Of a DNA stretch of 64,000 bases, positions 35,299 to 44,145 are shown one piece after another. The stretch is from Nocardia asteroides. Its GTDB lineage: Bacteria; Actinomycetota; Actinomycetes; Mycobacteriales; Mycobacteriaceae. Both the position numbers and the translations under genes were made by a program. Location of the stretch: the NCBI GenBank assembly GCA_019930625.1, contig CP082844.1, forward strand, positions 4,216,001 through 4,280,000, read 5' to 3'. How positions within the stretch are numbered: the stretch's first letter is position 1; every line of letters begins with the position of its first letter. The notes beneath the pieces were generated by a model. It was not told the DNA's origin. It searched no databases and was given only the letters and a program-made list of their open reading frames with translations.

Positions 35299-36963
35299 AT
35301 GAGCGGCAAATCGGCGTTGTGGACGGCGCTGGGCGCGGTGCTCGGCCTGATGACCATCGTGCTGGTCATCGTCATGCCCGCCGTGGACGATGCCTGCGAG
35401 GGCGGGTCGGTGCTGGGCTCGCAGTCGGCGCTTCCGCCGCTGGGCGGTTACGCGCCGGGCGATCGGCGCGCTGCCGCGACCACGGGTCCCGGCGCGACAC
35501 AGACCAATCCGGCGGCGACCGCCACGCCCTCGCTCGCCGCGGGCGCCGGTCCGCTGCGCCGCACGCTGCCGATGGCCACCGGAACCTTCACGGTGTCGGA
35601 CACCTTCGGCTCGCGGGGTGGCGCGCACCGGGGCATCGACTTGGCCGCGGCCGACGGCACGCCCATCTTCTCGGTATCCGACGGCCGGGTCGTCGCCGCG
35701 GGTCCGGCGTCGGGGTTCGGCAACTGGATCGTCGTCGATTCGGTGGATACCAACGGCCGTTCGTACTCGGCGGTCTACGGACACATGTGGGACTCCGGCG
35801 TGTTCGTCCGTGCGGGCGACACGGTGACCGCGGGACAGCACATCGGTGCGGTGGGTTCGGCGGGTGAATCCAGCGGCCCCCATCTGCATTTCGAGATCGT
35901 CCCGGGCGGCCGGTTCACCGGAGGACGCCAGATCGACCCGCTGCCCTGGTTGGACGGCGCGCCGACCCCGGACGTCGGCGGTGCGCGCGCCTTCTCCAGC
36001 GATCCACGCTGCACTCTCGGCTTCGGCACCGCCGGTGGCGCGCTCGCCGCGGGGAAGGTGCCGCAGGAACTGGAGATCTGGTACCGCCGGGCGGGTTCGA
36101 TCTGCCCGCAGGTCACGCCGTCGCTGCTGGCCGCGCAGGGCAGGCAGGAGTCCGGTTTCCGGCGCGGCGCGACCTCCCCCGCCGGTGCGCAGGGGCTGGC
36201 GCAGTTCCTGCCGACCACGGCGGTGAGCATCAATCCCGACGACGGTCAGCCCTACGTGATCGACGCCGACGGCAACGGCGTGGCCAGTGTGTGGGACGAC
36301 GGTGACGCGATCATCGGTCAAGGGCGCTACATGTGCGCGATCGCGCACAAGATCCAGCGGTGGCAGGCCGAGGGCCGCGTGCAGGGCGATCTCGTCGCGC
36401 TGGCACTGGCGGCGTACAACGCGGGCGAGGGCGCGGTGCTGGCCTCCGGCGGCATGCCGAACCAGCTCGCGGCACACTATGCCGAGACCCAGCCGTACGT
36501 GCGCAACATCCTCGCGATGGAGGCGCAGTACCGAGCGCCGGGTTCGGTCGGCCGATTCACCCCCGGGCAGGGGTCGACAGGCGACCAGATCGTGGAAGCC
36601 GCGCACGAATGGCTCGGCACCCCTTATGTCTGGGGCGGCGGCGGACCCCAAGGACCCACCGGCGGAGGACTGGACGGACCGGGCTTGACCGCGGCGGCGG
36701 TGTTCGCGGCGTCCTCCGGCACGGTGACGCTGCCGCGCACGGCCGAACAGCAATGGGAGGCGGGTGCGGAAGTGCCGATGAGCAAGGCGCGGCCGGGAGA
36801 TCTGGTGTTCAGCTCGTTCGGTCCGCGTGGTCCCGCGCAGGTCGGTGTCTACGCCGGGAACGGGCGGATGATCCAATCGGTGCCGGGTGCGGATTCCCGC
36901 TCCGCGGGCGGTGTTTCGGAAGTCGCGGTCCCGGGGGACGGACGTGCGAGGAGGGTGTTGTGA
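35299..36963 (+). CDS. VirB1-like peptidoglycan hydrolase: M23 + lytic transglycosylase + inactive NlpC/P60
   Basis: The 554-residue protein has an N-terminal membrane helix (residues 8-27) and three wall-active modules. An M23 endopeptidase (residues about 95-215) keeps its zinc ligands H110, D114 and HLH at 195-197. A lytic transglycosylase (about 255-410) keeps the catalytic E284 in GRQESGF and the AGAQGLAQFLP and AAYNAGEG motifs. An NlpC/P60 domain (about 428-548) has GTPYVWGG and PGDLVF, but the DCSGL nucleophile is DGPGL (Cys to Gly460) and the catalytic His is Gln514. It would open the cell wall for the secretion apparatus. It overlaps the next gene by GTGA. Confidence 0.88.
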   Translation: MSGKSALWTALGAVLGLMTIVLVIVMPAVDDACEGGSVLGSQSALPPLGGYAPGDRRAAATTGPGATQTNPAATATPSLAAGAGPLRRTLPMATGTFTVSDTFGSRGGAHRGIDLAAADGTPIFSVSDGRVVAAGPASGFGNWIVVDSVDTNGRSYSAVYGHMWDSGVFVRAGDTVTAGQHIGAVGSAGESSGPHLHFEIVPGGRFTGGRQIDPLPWLDGAPTPDVGGARAFSSDPRCTLGFGTAGGALAAGKVPQELEIWYRRAGSICPQVTPSLLAAQGRQESGFRRGATSPAGAQGLAQFLPTTAVSINPDDGQPYVIDADGNGVASVWDDGDAIIGQGRYMCAIAHKIQRWQAEGRVQGDLVALALAAYNAGEGAVLASGGMPNQLAAHYAETQPYVRNILAMEAQYRAPGSVGRFTPGQGSTGDQIVEAAHEWLGTPYVWGGGGPQGPTGGGLDGPGLTAAAVFAASSGTVTLPRTAEQQWEAGAEVPMSKARPGDLVFSSFGPRGPAQVGVYAGNGRMIQSVPGADSRSAGGVSEVAVPGDGRARRVL

Positions 36964-37583
36964 GCGTCCACCGGTCCGAACACGCGGCGGCGGGACTGCC
37001 GCGCCGCCCCGGTATGCGGCTAGCCTGGATGGATAGAGCAAGTGCACGCGCGAAACTGGTGGTGATGCTGGTGGTGAGCGTCGCGGTGCTGAGCGCGGCC
37101 TGTGGCGGCGTGGACGCGGGATCCGATGCGGCGCGCCCCGCTACGTCCACACCCCGGTTGCTGGAAGGCGTGCCCGCCCCCGACCCTGTGACGCCCGACG
37201 GCGTCGCGGTCGCGGCGCTGCGGGAGATCTACAGCTGGCAGCCCGCCACGGAGAGCCAAGGCACCTCGCTGGGCCGGGCTCGGAAGTTTCTCGGCCCCAG
37301 CCTGATTCGTATGCTGGATGCGGCGCCGACCGCGGTGGAGACGCCGAAGTCGACGCTGCAATGGGCGGATTGGGCGAGGGAAGGGGCGCGCGTGGAGGCG
37401 TTCACGTTCGCGTCAGGGGAGAAGGCGCCGACTCTCAGCGACCCGAACGTCCAGCAGTTCAAGATCGGGATCGAGCAGACCGTCGTCTATCCGGACGGGC
37501 GCAAGGAGCCGCTGCCGCCCGCGACGGTGATCGCCACCGTCGTGCGCACACCCGATGGCTGGCGGCTCGACGCATTCCGCTGA
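36960..37583 (+). CDS. Lipoprotein of the T4SS-like operon with NTF2-like domain
   Basis: The 207-residue protein starts at the GTG of a GTGA overlap. Internal ATGs at 37014 and 37029 are alternatives that place the signal nearer the start. A hydrophobic stretch (LVVMLVVSVAVLSAACGG) ends in the lipobox LSAAC. The mature domain has a helix AALREIYSWQP and strands ending TPDGWRLDAFR, the same D-G-W-R-L end seen in the three tandem envelope paralogues. This suggests a common NTF2/VirB8-like fold, although the HTPQGA motif is absent. Confidence 0.68.
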   Translation: MSVHRSEHAAAGLPRRPGMRLAWMDRASARAKLVVMLVVSVAVLSAACGGVDAGSDAARPATSTPRLLEGVPAPDPVTPDGVAVAALREIYSWQPATESQGTSLGRARKFLGPSLIRMLDAAPTAVETPKSTLQWADWAREGARVEAFTFASGEKAPTLSDPNVQQFKIGIEQTVVYPDGRKEPLPPATVIATVVRTPDGWRLDAFR

Positions 37584-37625
37584 CCACCCGCTTTCCGTAC
37601 CGGACGGCCGACCCAGGAGGCACAC

Positions 37626-39458
37626 ATGGCGAAGAAGAAAAAGGTGACGGATCCGGCCGTGCCCGGACCCGATGTCAGCCTGCTACTGACCTACGCCGGC
37701 TTCGCGATCTTCGGAACCCTCTGGCTCGCGCTGCATCTGGGCAACCTGCTGGCAGGCAGCCCGCAGAAGGTCCCGTTCAACCCGATCGCCATCGCGGCCG
37801 ATCTGGCACGGGGCAAGCTGCAATGGCCGGGCGCGGCCACCGCGATCATACTGCTGGTGATCCTGAGCGTGATCGCCTATCTGGTGATCCGCAAGCGGTT
37901 GCAGAAGCACCGGACGAAGGGCAGGCTGCCGGTCGACGACAAGGCCGACGTGATGGGCAACGGCGGCGCGATCTCGATGCTCACCGAGGCGGGTGTCCGG
38001 GAGAAGGCCCAGCAGCTCGGCGTGAAACTCGGCTACGACGATCTTCCCGGCGTGCCGATCGGTATCGGTGTGGCCGACGGGGTGATGCTCTACGGCTCCT
38101 ATGAGGATCTGCATCTGGACATCTGGGGTCCCCGTCAGGGCAAGTCGACATCCCGCGTGATCCCGGCGATCCTCACCGCGATCGGCCCGGTACTGGCCAC
38201 CTCGAACAAACGCGACGTGGTCGACGCCACCCGAGACGTCCGCGAGGCCAAGGGAAGTCCCACCTTCGTCTTCGATCCGCAGGGTGTCGCGGGCGAAGAG
38301 CCGACCTGGTTCTGGGATCCGCTGTCCTGGGTTGATGCCAAGCGCGAGGGCTGTGAAATGCGCGCGGCGCGCTTGGCGGGGCACTTCGCCGACGGCGACG
38401 ACGGCCGCGACACCAAGACCGACGCGTTCTTCGATCCCGAGGCCGAGGACCTGCTGGCCGGACTGTTCCTCGCCGCCGCGGTCGGCGATCGCAACGGCAG
38501 CAGGCCGATCGTGCAGGTGTGGGAATGGGTGACCAACCCGCAGGACACCGAGCCCATCGAACTCCTGCGCGCCGCCCGCCATCACTACACGGCCTCGGGT
38601 CTGTCCTCGCAGTACAACACCGACCCGCGGACGCGCAGCGGCATCTTCGGCACCGCCAAGAAGATGATCCGCTGCCTGAAGTTGTCGAACGTGCATCCGT
38701 GGATCACCCGCGGCGGCGACCGCAGGGAATTCGACGAGCTGGAGTTCCTGGACAACAACGGAACGCTCTACAGCCTGTCGCTGGAAGGCCGCGGGTCGGC
38801 CGCCCCCCTGGTGAGCGCGCTCACCGAGGCGGTAGTGGACGTGGCGATGCGGAAGGCGTCGCAGTCGGCCGGTGGGCGACTGGCGATCCCGATGCTCGCG
38901 GTGCTCGACGAGGCCGCGAACGTGGTGCGCTGGAAGGATCTGCCCAAGCAGTACAGCCACTTCGGCTCGCGCGGCATCGTGGTGATGACGGTGCTGCAGT
39001 CCTGGGCGCAGGGCGCGCGCTGCTGGGGCGAGAGCGGCATGAACGCGCTGTGGTCGGCGGCGAACATCAAGGTGCTCGGCAGCGGCGTGGACGACACCAA
39101 GTTCCTGCAGGAACGTTCGGACGTGCTCGGCGATTACGACGCGATCTCGCAGTCGGTCTCCGAATCCAAGGGGGGCAAGAGCTACTCGCGTTCGCTCAGC
39201 TCGTCCAAGACGTTCTCGGTCAACGGTTTGGCGACGCTGCCGCGCGGCCGGGCCATCCTGTTCCCCTCCGGTGCGCCACCGGTGCTCATCCGGACCGTGC
39301 CGTGGTGGGAGGGTGAGTACGCTGCCGACGTGAAGAAGTCCATCTCGCGTCACGATCCGCAGCGCAAGACGGAGATCACGGACCTGGGCTCGCCGTCGCT
39401 GACCAAGTCGACGCCGCCGCAGGAACAGGGACAAGTCGAGGAGGTTCGGCCGCTGTGA
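37626..39458 (+). CDS. VirD4/TraG-type coupling ATPase (TraM-recognition type)
   Basis: The 610-residue protein has two N-terminal membrane helices (about residues 18-44 and 70-92) and a cytosolic motor with Walker A GPRQGKST (168-175) and Walker B LAVLDEAA (about 424-431). C-terminal motifs include LQSWAQGARCWGESGM and ALWSAANIKVLG, as in TraG/VirD4 proteins with a TraM-recognition domain. Coupling proteins select substrates and hand them to the channel. An AGGAGG site 6 bp before ATG and the 42-bp gap suggest independent translation. It overlaps the DUF4913 gene by GTGA. Confidence 0.88.
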   Translation: MAKKKKVTDPAVPGPDVSLLLTYAGFAIFGTLWLALHLGNLLAGSPQKVPFNPIAIAADLARGKLQWPGAATAIILLVILSVIAYLVIRKRLQKHRTKGRLPVDDKADVMGNGGAISMLTEAGVREKAQQLGVKLGYDDLPGVPIGIGVADGVMLYGSYEDLHLDIWGPRQGKSTSRVIPAILTAIGPVLATSNKRDVVDATRDVREAKGSPTFVFDPQGVAGEEPTWFWDPLSWVDAKREGCEMRAARLAGHFADGDDGRDTKTDAFFDPEAEDLLAGLFLAAAVGDRNGSRPIVQVWEWVTNPQDTEPIELLRAARHHYTASGLSSQYNTDPRTRSGIFGTAKKMIRCLKLSNVHPWITRGGDRREFDELEFLDNNGTLYSLSLEGRGSAAPLVSALTEAVVDVAMRKASQSAGGRLAIPMLAVLDEAANVVRWKDLPKQYSHFGSRGIVVMTVLQSWAQGARCWGESGMNALWSAANIKVLGSGVDDTKFLQERSDVLGDYDAISQSVSESKGGKSYSRSLSSSKTFSVNGLATLPRGRAILFPSGAPPVLIRTVPWWEGEYAADVKKSISRHDPQRKTEITDLGSPSLTKSTPPQEQGQVEEVRPL

Positions 39459-39841
39459 CCGAGCAGCAGCAACAACCGATGATCTACGCGAGCGTGGTGG
39501 AGTTCGTCGAGAACTATCTCAGCCTGGTCTACCGGCGGCAGGTCACCGATCTCAGTGACACGGTGTGGTGCCCGGAGTGGTGGCAGCATGCCGAGGCGAT
39601 CGCCCGCCTGGACGCACTGTGGCGGGCCTGGGAGCACTACCGGCTGGACGGGCGGACCGGATTGAGCGTCTGGTTCCTGGATCACGCGGACCCGCACATG
39701 TCGAAGCTGTTCGACCCCAAGGGGCCGTTCAAGTACTGCAGTGTGCGCAACGGTCACAAGGACATGCTCAGCCCGCTGCCCCTGAAGTCGCCGCAGCACG
39801 GCATGTTCGGTGATCCCACAGTGGGTGACTTCCGCACGTGA
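39455..39841 (+). CDS. DUF4913 family protein
   Basis: The 128-residue protein matches DUF4913: VVEFVENYLSLVYRR, then the aromatic WCPEWWQHAEAIARLDALWRAWE (core CPEWWQHAEAIARL) and SVWFLDHADPHMSKLFDPKGPF. The family is found next to coupling-protein genes in actinobacterial plasmids and islands. Its role is unknown. Being translationally coupled to the VirD4-like gene, it may be a substrate adaptor, which is inference. It is the last gene of the operon, followed by a strong terminator. Confidence 0.88.
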   Translation: MTEQQQQPMIYASVVEFVENYLSLVYRRQVTDLSDTVWCPEWWQHAEAIARLDALWRAWEHYRLDGRTGLSVWFLDHADPHMSKLFDPKGPFKYCSVRNGHKDMLSPLPLKSPQHGMFGDPTVGDFRT

Positions 39842-39884
39842 ATTGCTGTGCTACAGCGGTTCTCGCGAGAGTCCCGGAACGACG

Positions 39885-39911
39885 AACGCCCGCCGGAATC
39901 CGGCGGGCGTT
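39885..39911. terminator. Strong terminator ending the T4SS-like operon
   Basis: AACGCCCGCCGG-AAT-CCGGCGGGCGTT is a perfect 12-bp stem with a 3-nt loop, followed by TGTT. It sits between the operon and the convergent gene ending at 39923, so it may stop transcription from both sides. Confidence 0.88.
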
Positions 39912-39922
39912 TGTTCGTGCGG

Positions 39923-40471
39923 CTACCTCGTGCGTTCCAGGCCGCGGGATTCCTGTTCCCTCGCCCTGGTGACCGACGGCGCCTCGTCGGGGCGGCCGCG
40001 TACGGCTTCGCCCGGCGGTTGCGCCTGCCCTACTTCGATCAGCATCCGTACTGCCGCGAGTTCCGGCGCCACACCCATTTTGGCGAGATGGGCGGCGATC
40101 GCCATCCGCCGTTCCGCGGAATCGTATTGCATAGCAGGCTTGGCGGTGGCGGCGGCATTGGCCGCCATCCGTCCTGCCTCGGCCTGCGCGGAGAAGCGGT
40201 CCTTCTCCAAAGACACACCCTTTTCCGCGAGCGGCTTCTCGATCAGCCTGGCCAGCTCGGTATTGCGCGGGTCCTTGGCCTTCGCGTCCCTGGCTTCACG
40301 GAGCTGCAATTCCTTGGCCTCTTTGATACGGGCCTCGGTGAGCTTGGCGCGCGCTTCGGCTTCCTTCTGACCACGCTCGCGGGTCCGCAAGGCGACGAGC
40401 GTCGCAAGCTGCAACATTGTCCTCATCATGGCCGCGGTTTCCCGGCCGATGTCGTCCAGTTCCTCGGACAT
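39923..40471 (-). CDS. Coiled-coil protein of unknown function
   Basis: The 182-residue protein is mostly helical and charged. Residues 30-75 are Lys/Glu/Arg/Ala-rich with heptad-like spacing (EAEARAKLTEARIKEAKEL), and a second helical part has AERRMAIAAHLAKMGVAPEL. There is no signal peptide or membrane segment. I do not recognise a family. It is convergent with the T4SS-like operon and shares its terminator, and proteins of this composition occur beside such loci; a link is possible but not demonstrated. Confidence 0.65.
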   Translation of the reverse strand: MSEELDDIGRETAAMMRTMLQLATLVALRTRERGQKEAEARAKLTEARIKEAKELQLREARDAKAKDPRNTELARLIEKPLAEKGVSLEKDRFSAQAEAGRMAANAAATAKPAMQYDSAERRMAIAAHLAKMGVAPELAAVRMLIEVGQAQPPGEAVRGRPDEAPSVTRAREQESRGLERTR

Positions 40472-40836
40472 GGCTGCTCCCCGATGCTGCAGTGATCACT
40501 ATGGATGATTGTGGTGCTTCGTTACGGACGCCGCCACGCGAACTGTAGTCCCGTGCAGCGGGTCCCGCCTGCAAACGTGGACACCCGGAGCGCTCGCGGC
40601 GCGGCACTCCCAGGGCGGGATCACCCGGCCGAGGGGGTACTGCGCTGCGGGAACTCCTTGTTTCGAGATTACCCGACAAAGGTCGGCACAATCGAACGAG
40701 CGTGCTGCTTTATCAGCATATATCGCACATTTCCGGCGTGTCTGCGGGCGCGCCGGATGATCTTCGAACTGAGGGCACCCTATCCGAAGAAAGGTTCGAC
40801 TATCCTTGCTCCGGCCGGACGGGGCCGGATATGGCT
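40472..40836. other. Intergenic region without a recognisable gene
   Basis: These 365 bp lie between two minus-strand genes. Short frames exist but none has a credible start signal and protein-like sequence. The segment around 40685-40740 is AT-richer than the rest of the window and may carry the promoter of the coiled-coil gene, whose start is at 40471. Confidence 0.4.
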
Positions 40837-40869
40837 CGGGCCCGCGGCCGGAGATCGGCGGCGGGCCCG
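40837..40869. terminator. Hairpin terminator downstream of ppiB
   Basis: CGGGCCCGC (40837-40845) pairs with GCGGGCCCG (40861-40869). An inner GCCG/CGGC pair across one mismatch extends the stem. It lies 12 bp past the ppiB stop on the minus strand. Confidence 0.7.
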
Positions 40870-40880
40870 GGCGCTGCGGC

Positions 40881-41759
40881 TCAGCGGTCGATGCGAACCG
40901 ACTGGATCGTGACCGGCTGCTTCGGCTTCCCATCGCCGGGACCGTTGGAATCGTCCTGGCCCAGCTCGGCGATCTTGTCCAGGGTGCCCAGGCTGTTGTC
41001 GTCCACCGTGCCGAAAATCGTGTACTGCGGCGGGAGCTGCGAATCGGAGTACACGATGAAGAACTGGCTGCCGTTGGTTCCGGGGCCCGCGTTGGCCATG
41101 GCCAGTACGCCGCGCTTGTACGCGATCGGCTCGGAGGTCGCCGCCGGATCGGTTGGAGCGTACTGATCGGTCGGGTATTCGTTGTCGAATTCGTAACCGG
41201 GCCCGCCCATCCCGGTGCCGGTGGGGTCGCCGCACTGCAAGACCTTCAGACCCTCGCCCGCGGTCATCCGGTGACAGCTGGTGCCGTCGAAGTAATTCTG
41301 TGCCGCCAGGCTGACAAAGCTGTTCACCGTGCACGGCGACTCGGCGTTGTTCAGGGTCAGGCCGATCGGGCCCTGGCTGGTCTCCACGCTGACGCTGACC
41401 TTCGCGTCGACGCCGGTGGTCGGGATGCCGTCGGCTTTCGGCTTGGTGGCCTGCTTGTCCGCGGGCTTGGCGCTGTCGCGGTAGGCGCAGTCGACCGTCG
41501 CGGGTTTGGCCTTCGCGGCGGGCGGCGCGGCCGCGGTGGGGGCGCTGGACAGCGAGGGGTCGGCGGCGTCGGAACTGCCGCTGTCCTCGCTGCGGGTCAG
41601 GAAATACACCCCGGTCACGGCGGCGACCACGACGACGACACCGAGCACCGATCCGGCGATGGTGAGTTGCTTGCGCCTGCGCGCCCGCTCGGCCCGGTTG
41701 GCGAGCTGACGTTCCAGCTTGCGTTTCGCCGCTGCTCGTCGCTGTTCGTTGCTCGGCAC
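40881..41759 (-). CDS. ppiB: Membrane-anchored cyclophilin-type peptidyl-prolyl isomerase
   Basis: The 292-residue protein has a basic N-terminus, one membrane helix ([22 protein letters not shown], about residues 37-58), a Ser/Ala/Pro linker, then a cyclophilin domain. Visible motifs are [22 protein letters not shown] (core [16 protein letters not shown]), [20 protein letters not shown] and FGTVDD. It catalyses proline isomerisation on the outer face of the membrane. GTG at 41759 lies about 8 nt after GGGAGGA and matches the start of the M. tuberculosis homologue Rv2582. It is divergent from hisS, as in that species. Confidence 0.92.
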   Translation of the reverse strand: MPSNEQRRAAAKRKLERQLANRAERARRRKQLTIAGSVLGVVVVVAAVTGVYFLTRSEDSGSSDAADPSLSSAPTAAAPPAAKAKPATVDCAYRDSAKPADKQATKPKADGIPTTGVDAKVSVSVETSQGPIGLTLNNAESPCTVNSFVSLAAQNYFDGTSCHRMTAGEGLKVLQCGDPTGTGMGGPGYEFDNEYPTDQYAPTDPAATSEPIAYKRGVLAMANAGPGTNGSQFFIVYSDSQLPPQYTIFGTVDDNSLGTLDKIAELGQDDSNGPGDGKPKQPVTIQSVRIDR

Positions 41760-41898
41760 TACCACGTTCCTCCCGTATCCGGTTACATCGGGTAAGAGTG
41801 TGCCATTTCTTCCTGAGACTGCTCCGCAACCTTCCCTCAGGGGCGGTTCGGCGAACCGGTTGGACTTGCGGGGGCGTAGTGGTGGAAACTGGAGCATC

Positions 41899-43170
41899 GT
41901 GACCAAGACCAGCAGCTTTTCCGCCCCGAAGGGGGTACCGGACTACGTGCCACCCGGCTCGGCCGAGTTCGTCGCGGTGCGCGACGGTCTGCTCCGCGCC
42001 GCCCGACTGGCCGGGTACGGGCATATCGAGCTGCCGGTTTTCGAGGACACCGGCCTGTTCGCTCGTGGTGTCGGCGAGTCCACCGACGTGGTCACCAAGG
42101 AGATGTACACCTTCCCCGACCGCGGCGACCGCAGCGTCACCCTGCGTCCCGAGGGGACCGCGGGCGTGATGCGGGCGGTCATCGAGCACGGCCTCGACCG
42201 CGGGCAGCTGCCGGTGAAGTTGTGCTACGCCGGTCCCTTCTTCCGCTACGAGCGGCCGCAGGCCGGCCGGTACCGGCAATTGCAGCAGGTCGGCATCGAG
42301 GCGATCGGCGTCGACGATCCGGCGTTGGACGCCGAGGTGATCGCCATCGCCGATGCCGGGTTCCGCGGGCTCGGACTCGACGGGTTCCGGCTCGAGATCA
42401 CCTCGCTCGGCGACGAGACATGCCGTCCGCAGTACCGCGAACTGCTGCAGGACTTCCTGTTCGGGCTGCCGCTGGACGAGGAGACCAAGCGGCGCGCCCA
42501 GCTCAACCCCCTGCGCGTGCTGGACGACAAGCGACCCGAGGTGCGTGCGATGACCGCGGACGCGCCGCTGATGATCGATCACCTGTCGGAGTCGGCCAAG
42601 GCGCACTTCGAGCAGGTGCTCGGCCACCTGGAAGCGCTGGGTGTGCCGTACGTGGTGAACCCGCGCATGGTGCGCGGCCTGGACTACTACACCAAGACCA
42701 CGTTCGAGTTCGTGCACGACGGTCTGGGCGCGCAATCCGGCATCGGCGGCGGCGGCCGCTACGACGGTCTCATGGCCGAACTCGGCGGACAGCCGCTGTC
42801 GGGTATCGGGTTCGGCCTCGGCGTCGACCGCACCATGCTGGCGTTGGCGGCCGAGGGCAAGTCGGCGGGCAACCCGGCGCGCTGCGAGGTCTTCGGCGTG
42901 CCGTTGGGCGACGCCGCCAAGCAGCGGCTGGTCGTGGTGGCCGCGCAGTTGCGCGCGGCGGGCGTCCGAGTCGATCTCGCCTATGGCGGGCGCGGCGTGA
43001 AGGGCGCGATGAAGGCGGCCGACCGCTCCGGGGCGAAGTTCACGCTCGTGCTCGGTGATCGCGATCTCGCGGACAACACGATCGGGCTCAAGGACATGGC
43101 CACCGGTGACCAGCGGCAGATTCCGCTGCCCGAGGCGGTCGGCGTGATCCGGGAGTCGCTGGCCGGGTAG
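41899..43170 (+). CDS. hisS: Histidyl-tRNA synthetase
   Basis: HisRS charges tRNA-His. The 423-residue class II synthetase starts [14 protein letters not shown] (motif of the family N-terminus), has motif 2 [17 protein letters not shown], and the histidine-specific [18 protein letters not shown] sequence here [15 protein letters not shown], then [11 protein letters not shown] and motif 3 [13 protein letters not shown]. The C-terminal anticodon-binding domain is complete. GTG at 41899 is preferred over the longer open frame from 41719. It is divergent from ppiB. Confidence 0.97.
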   Translation: MTKTSSFSAPKGVPDYVPPGSAEFVAVRDGLLRAARLAGYGHIELPVFEDTGLFARGVGESTDVVTKEMYTFPDRGDRSVTLRPEGTAGVMRAVIEHGLDRGQLPVKLCYAGPFFRYERPQAGRYRQLQQVGIEAIGVDDPALDAEVIAIADAGFRGLGLDGFRLEITSLGDETCRPQYRELLQDFLFGLPLDEETKRRAQLNPLRVLDDKRPEVRAMTADAPLMIDHLSESAKAHFEQVLGHLEALGVPYVVNPRMVRGLDYYTKTTFEFVHDGLGAQSGIGGGGRYDGLMAELGGQPLSGIGFGLGVDRTMLALAAEGKSAGNPARCEVFGVPLGDAAKQRLVVVAAQLRAAGVRVDLAYGGRGVKGAMKAADRSGAKFTLVLGDRDLADNTIGLKDMATGDQRQIPLPEAVGVIRESLAG

Positions 43171-43322
43171 CGGCGCGGCGGCTGCGCGTGCCGTCGGGTA
43201 TCGCGGCACAACCGCCGCGCGCACGGAACTGTGCGTCGAATCCGTCGCAGGACGGGTGGTGGGCGCGGTAGCGTGACCGGCGCGCACACCACCGGCGGCC
43301 GGAGTCGCGAGAGGGCGGAGCA

Positions 43323-43970
43323 GTGTCCACGAATTCTGATGACCAGCGGGCGGTCGCGCCGGTGGGGCTCGATCTGGTCGCGCCCGAGTTGTACGCGCCG
43401 ATGCTGCGCCGCCTCGCGCTGGCCGCGGCGGGCATCGGGCTCGGCGCGGCGCTGCTGGCCGCGACCGTGGTGAGCTGGCCGATCGCGGTGGCCGTCGGCA
43501 TCGTCGTCGGCGCGCCCACCGTCCTGTACGCCCTCGCGCTGCGCCGACGGCGGATGTGGTTGACCGGCACGCGGATTCACGCCCGCAGGCTGTTCGGCGA
43601 ACGACAGGTGGAGATCTCGGCGGCGACCGGAGTCGAGATCCTGGTGTATCCGGCGCGGTTGAGCCGGATCGCCCTTCGGGTCACCGCGGGGGAGGTGTCG
43701 CAGGTCGTTCCGCTGGCCATGTACACCGACGCGGGCAGCGGCCGCGAACTGCATCTGCTCGGCCTGCGCAGGCTCGCGGACGCGCTCGCCGCGAGTCGGT
43801 TGGCTGCGGCGGTGGCCGTTTCGGAGATGTTGGTGCACCAACTGCGCGCCGAGGCGCGCGACGCCGGGCTGGAGGAACGGCCGCTCTACCGCGCCGTGCG
43901 GCTGGCGCGGGCAAAGGACGTGGTGTCGCCGATCGTTCTGACCGACACCGAGGTCGCCACGCTCGGCTGA
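43323..43970 (+). CDS. Two-helix membrane protein of unknown function
   Basis: The 215-residue protein has two adjacent membrane helices (about residues 30-75: LALAAAGIGLGAALLAATVV and WPIAVAVGIVVGAPTVLYAL). A cytosolic domain of alternating strands follows, with ARRLFGERQVEISAATGVEILV, resembling a PH-like arrangement after short membrane anchors. I do not recognise a named family. GTG at 43323 (VSTNSDD) is the best start. It stands between hisS and mdh with no overlap to either. Confidence 0.65.
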   Translation: MSTNSDDQRAVAPVGLDLVAPELYAPMLRRLALAAAGIGLGAALLAATVVSWPIAVAVGIVVGAPTVLYALALRRRRMWLTGTRIHARRLFGERQVEISAATGVEILVYPARLSRIALRVTAGEVSQVVPLAMYTDAGSGRELHLLGLRRLADALAASRLAAAVAVSEMLVHQLRAEARDAGLEERPLYRAVRLARAKDVVSPIVLTDTEVATLG

Positions 43971-44145
43971 CCTCCGTGCCGCTGTGCCTCGTAGCGTGGA
44001 CGCTCGTATCTGCTCCGGGCCGCTCCTCCTCCCCGAGCTCGGTACCGGGTCGCGGCGGGTGTCGTATGGCTCACCGTGGGCATCGAGAGGCGGTGAGTGT
44101 GGTTAGGGTGGGCAGCGAGAGTCCGCCGACCGCAAGGAGTTCGTC

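Noticed and set aside
24371..39841. Interpretation as a complete conjugative element (AICE/ICE)
   Set aside because: No relaxase, FtsK-type Tra translocase, replication initiator, integrase or att repeats were found in or beside it within the window.
43680..43970. Minus-strand frames opposite the membrane protein at 43323
   Set aside because: No ribosome binding site or recognisable domain, and the plus-strand frame has coherent membrane helices.
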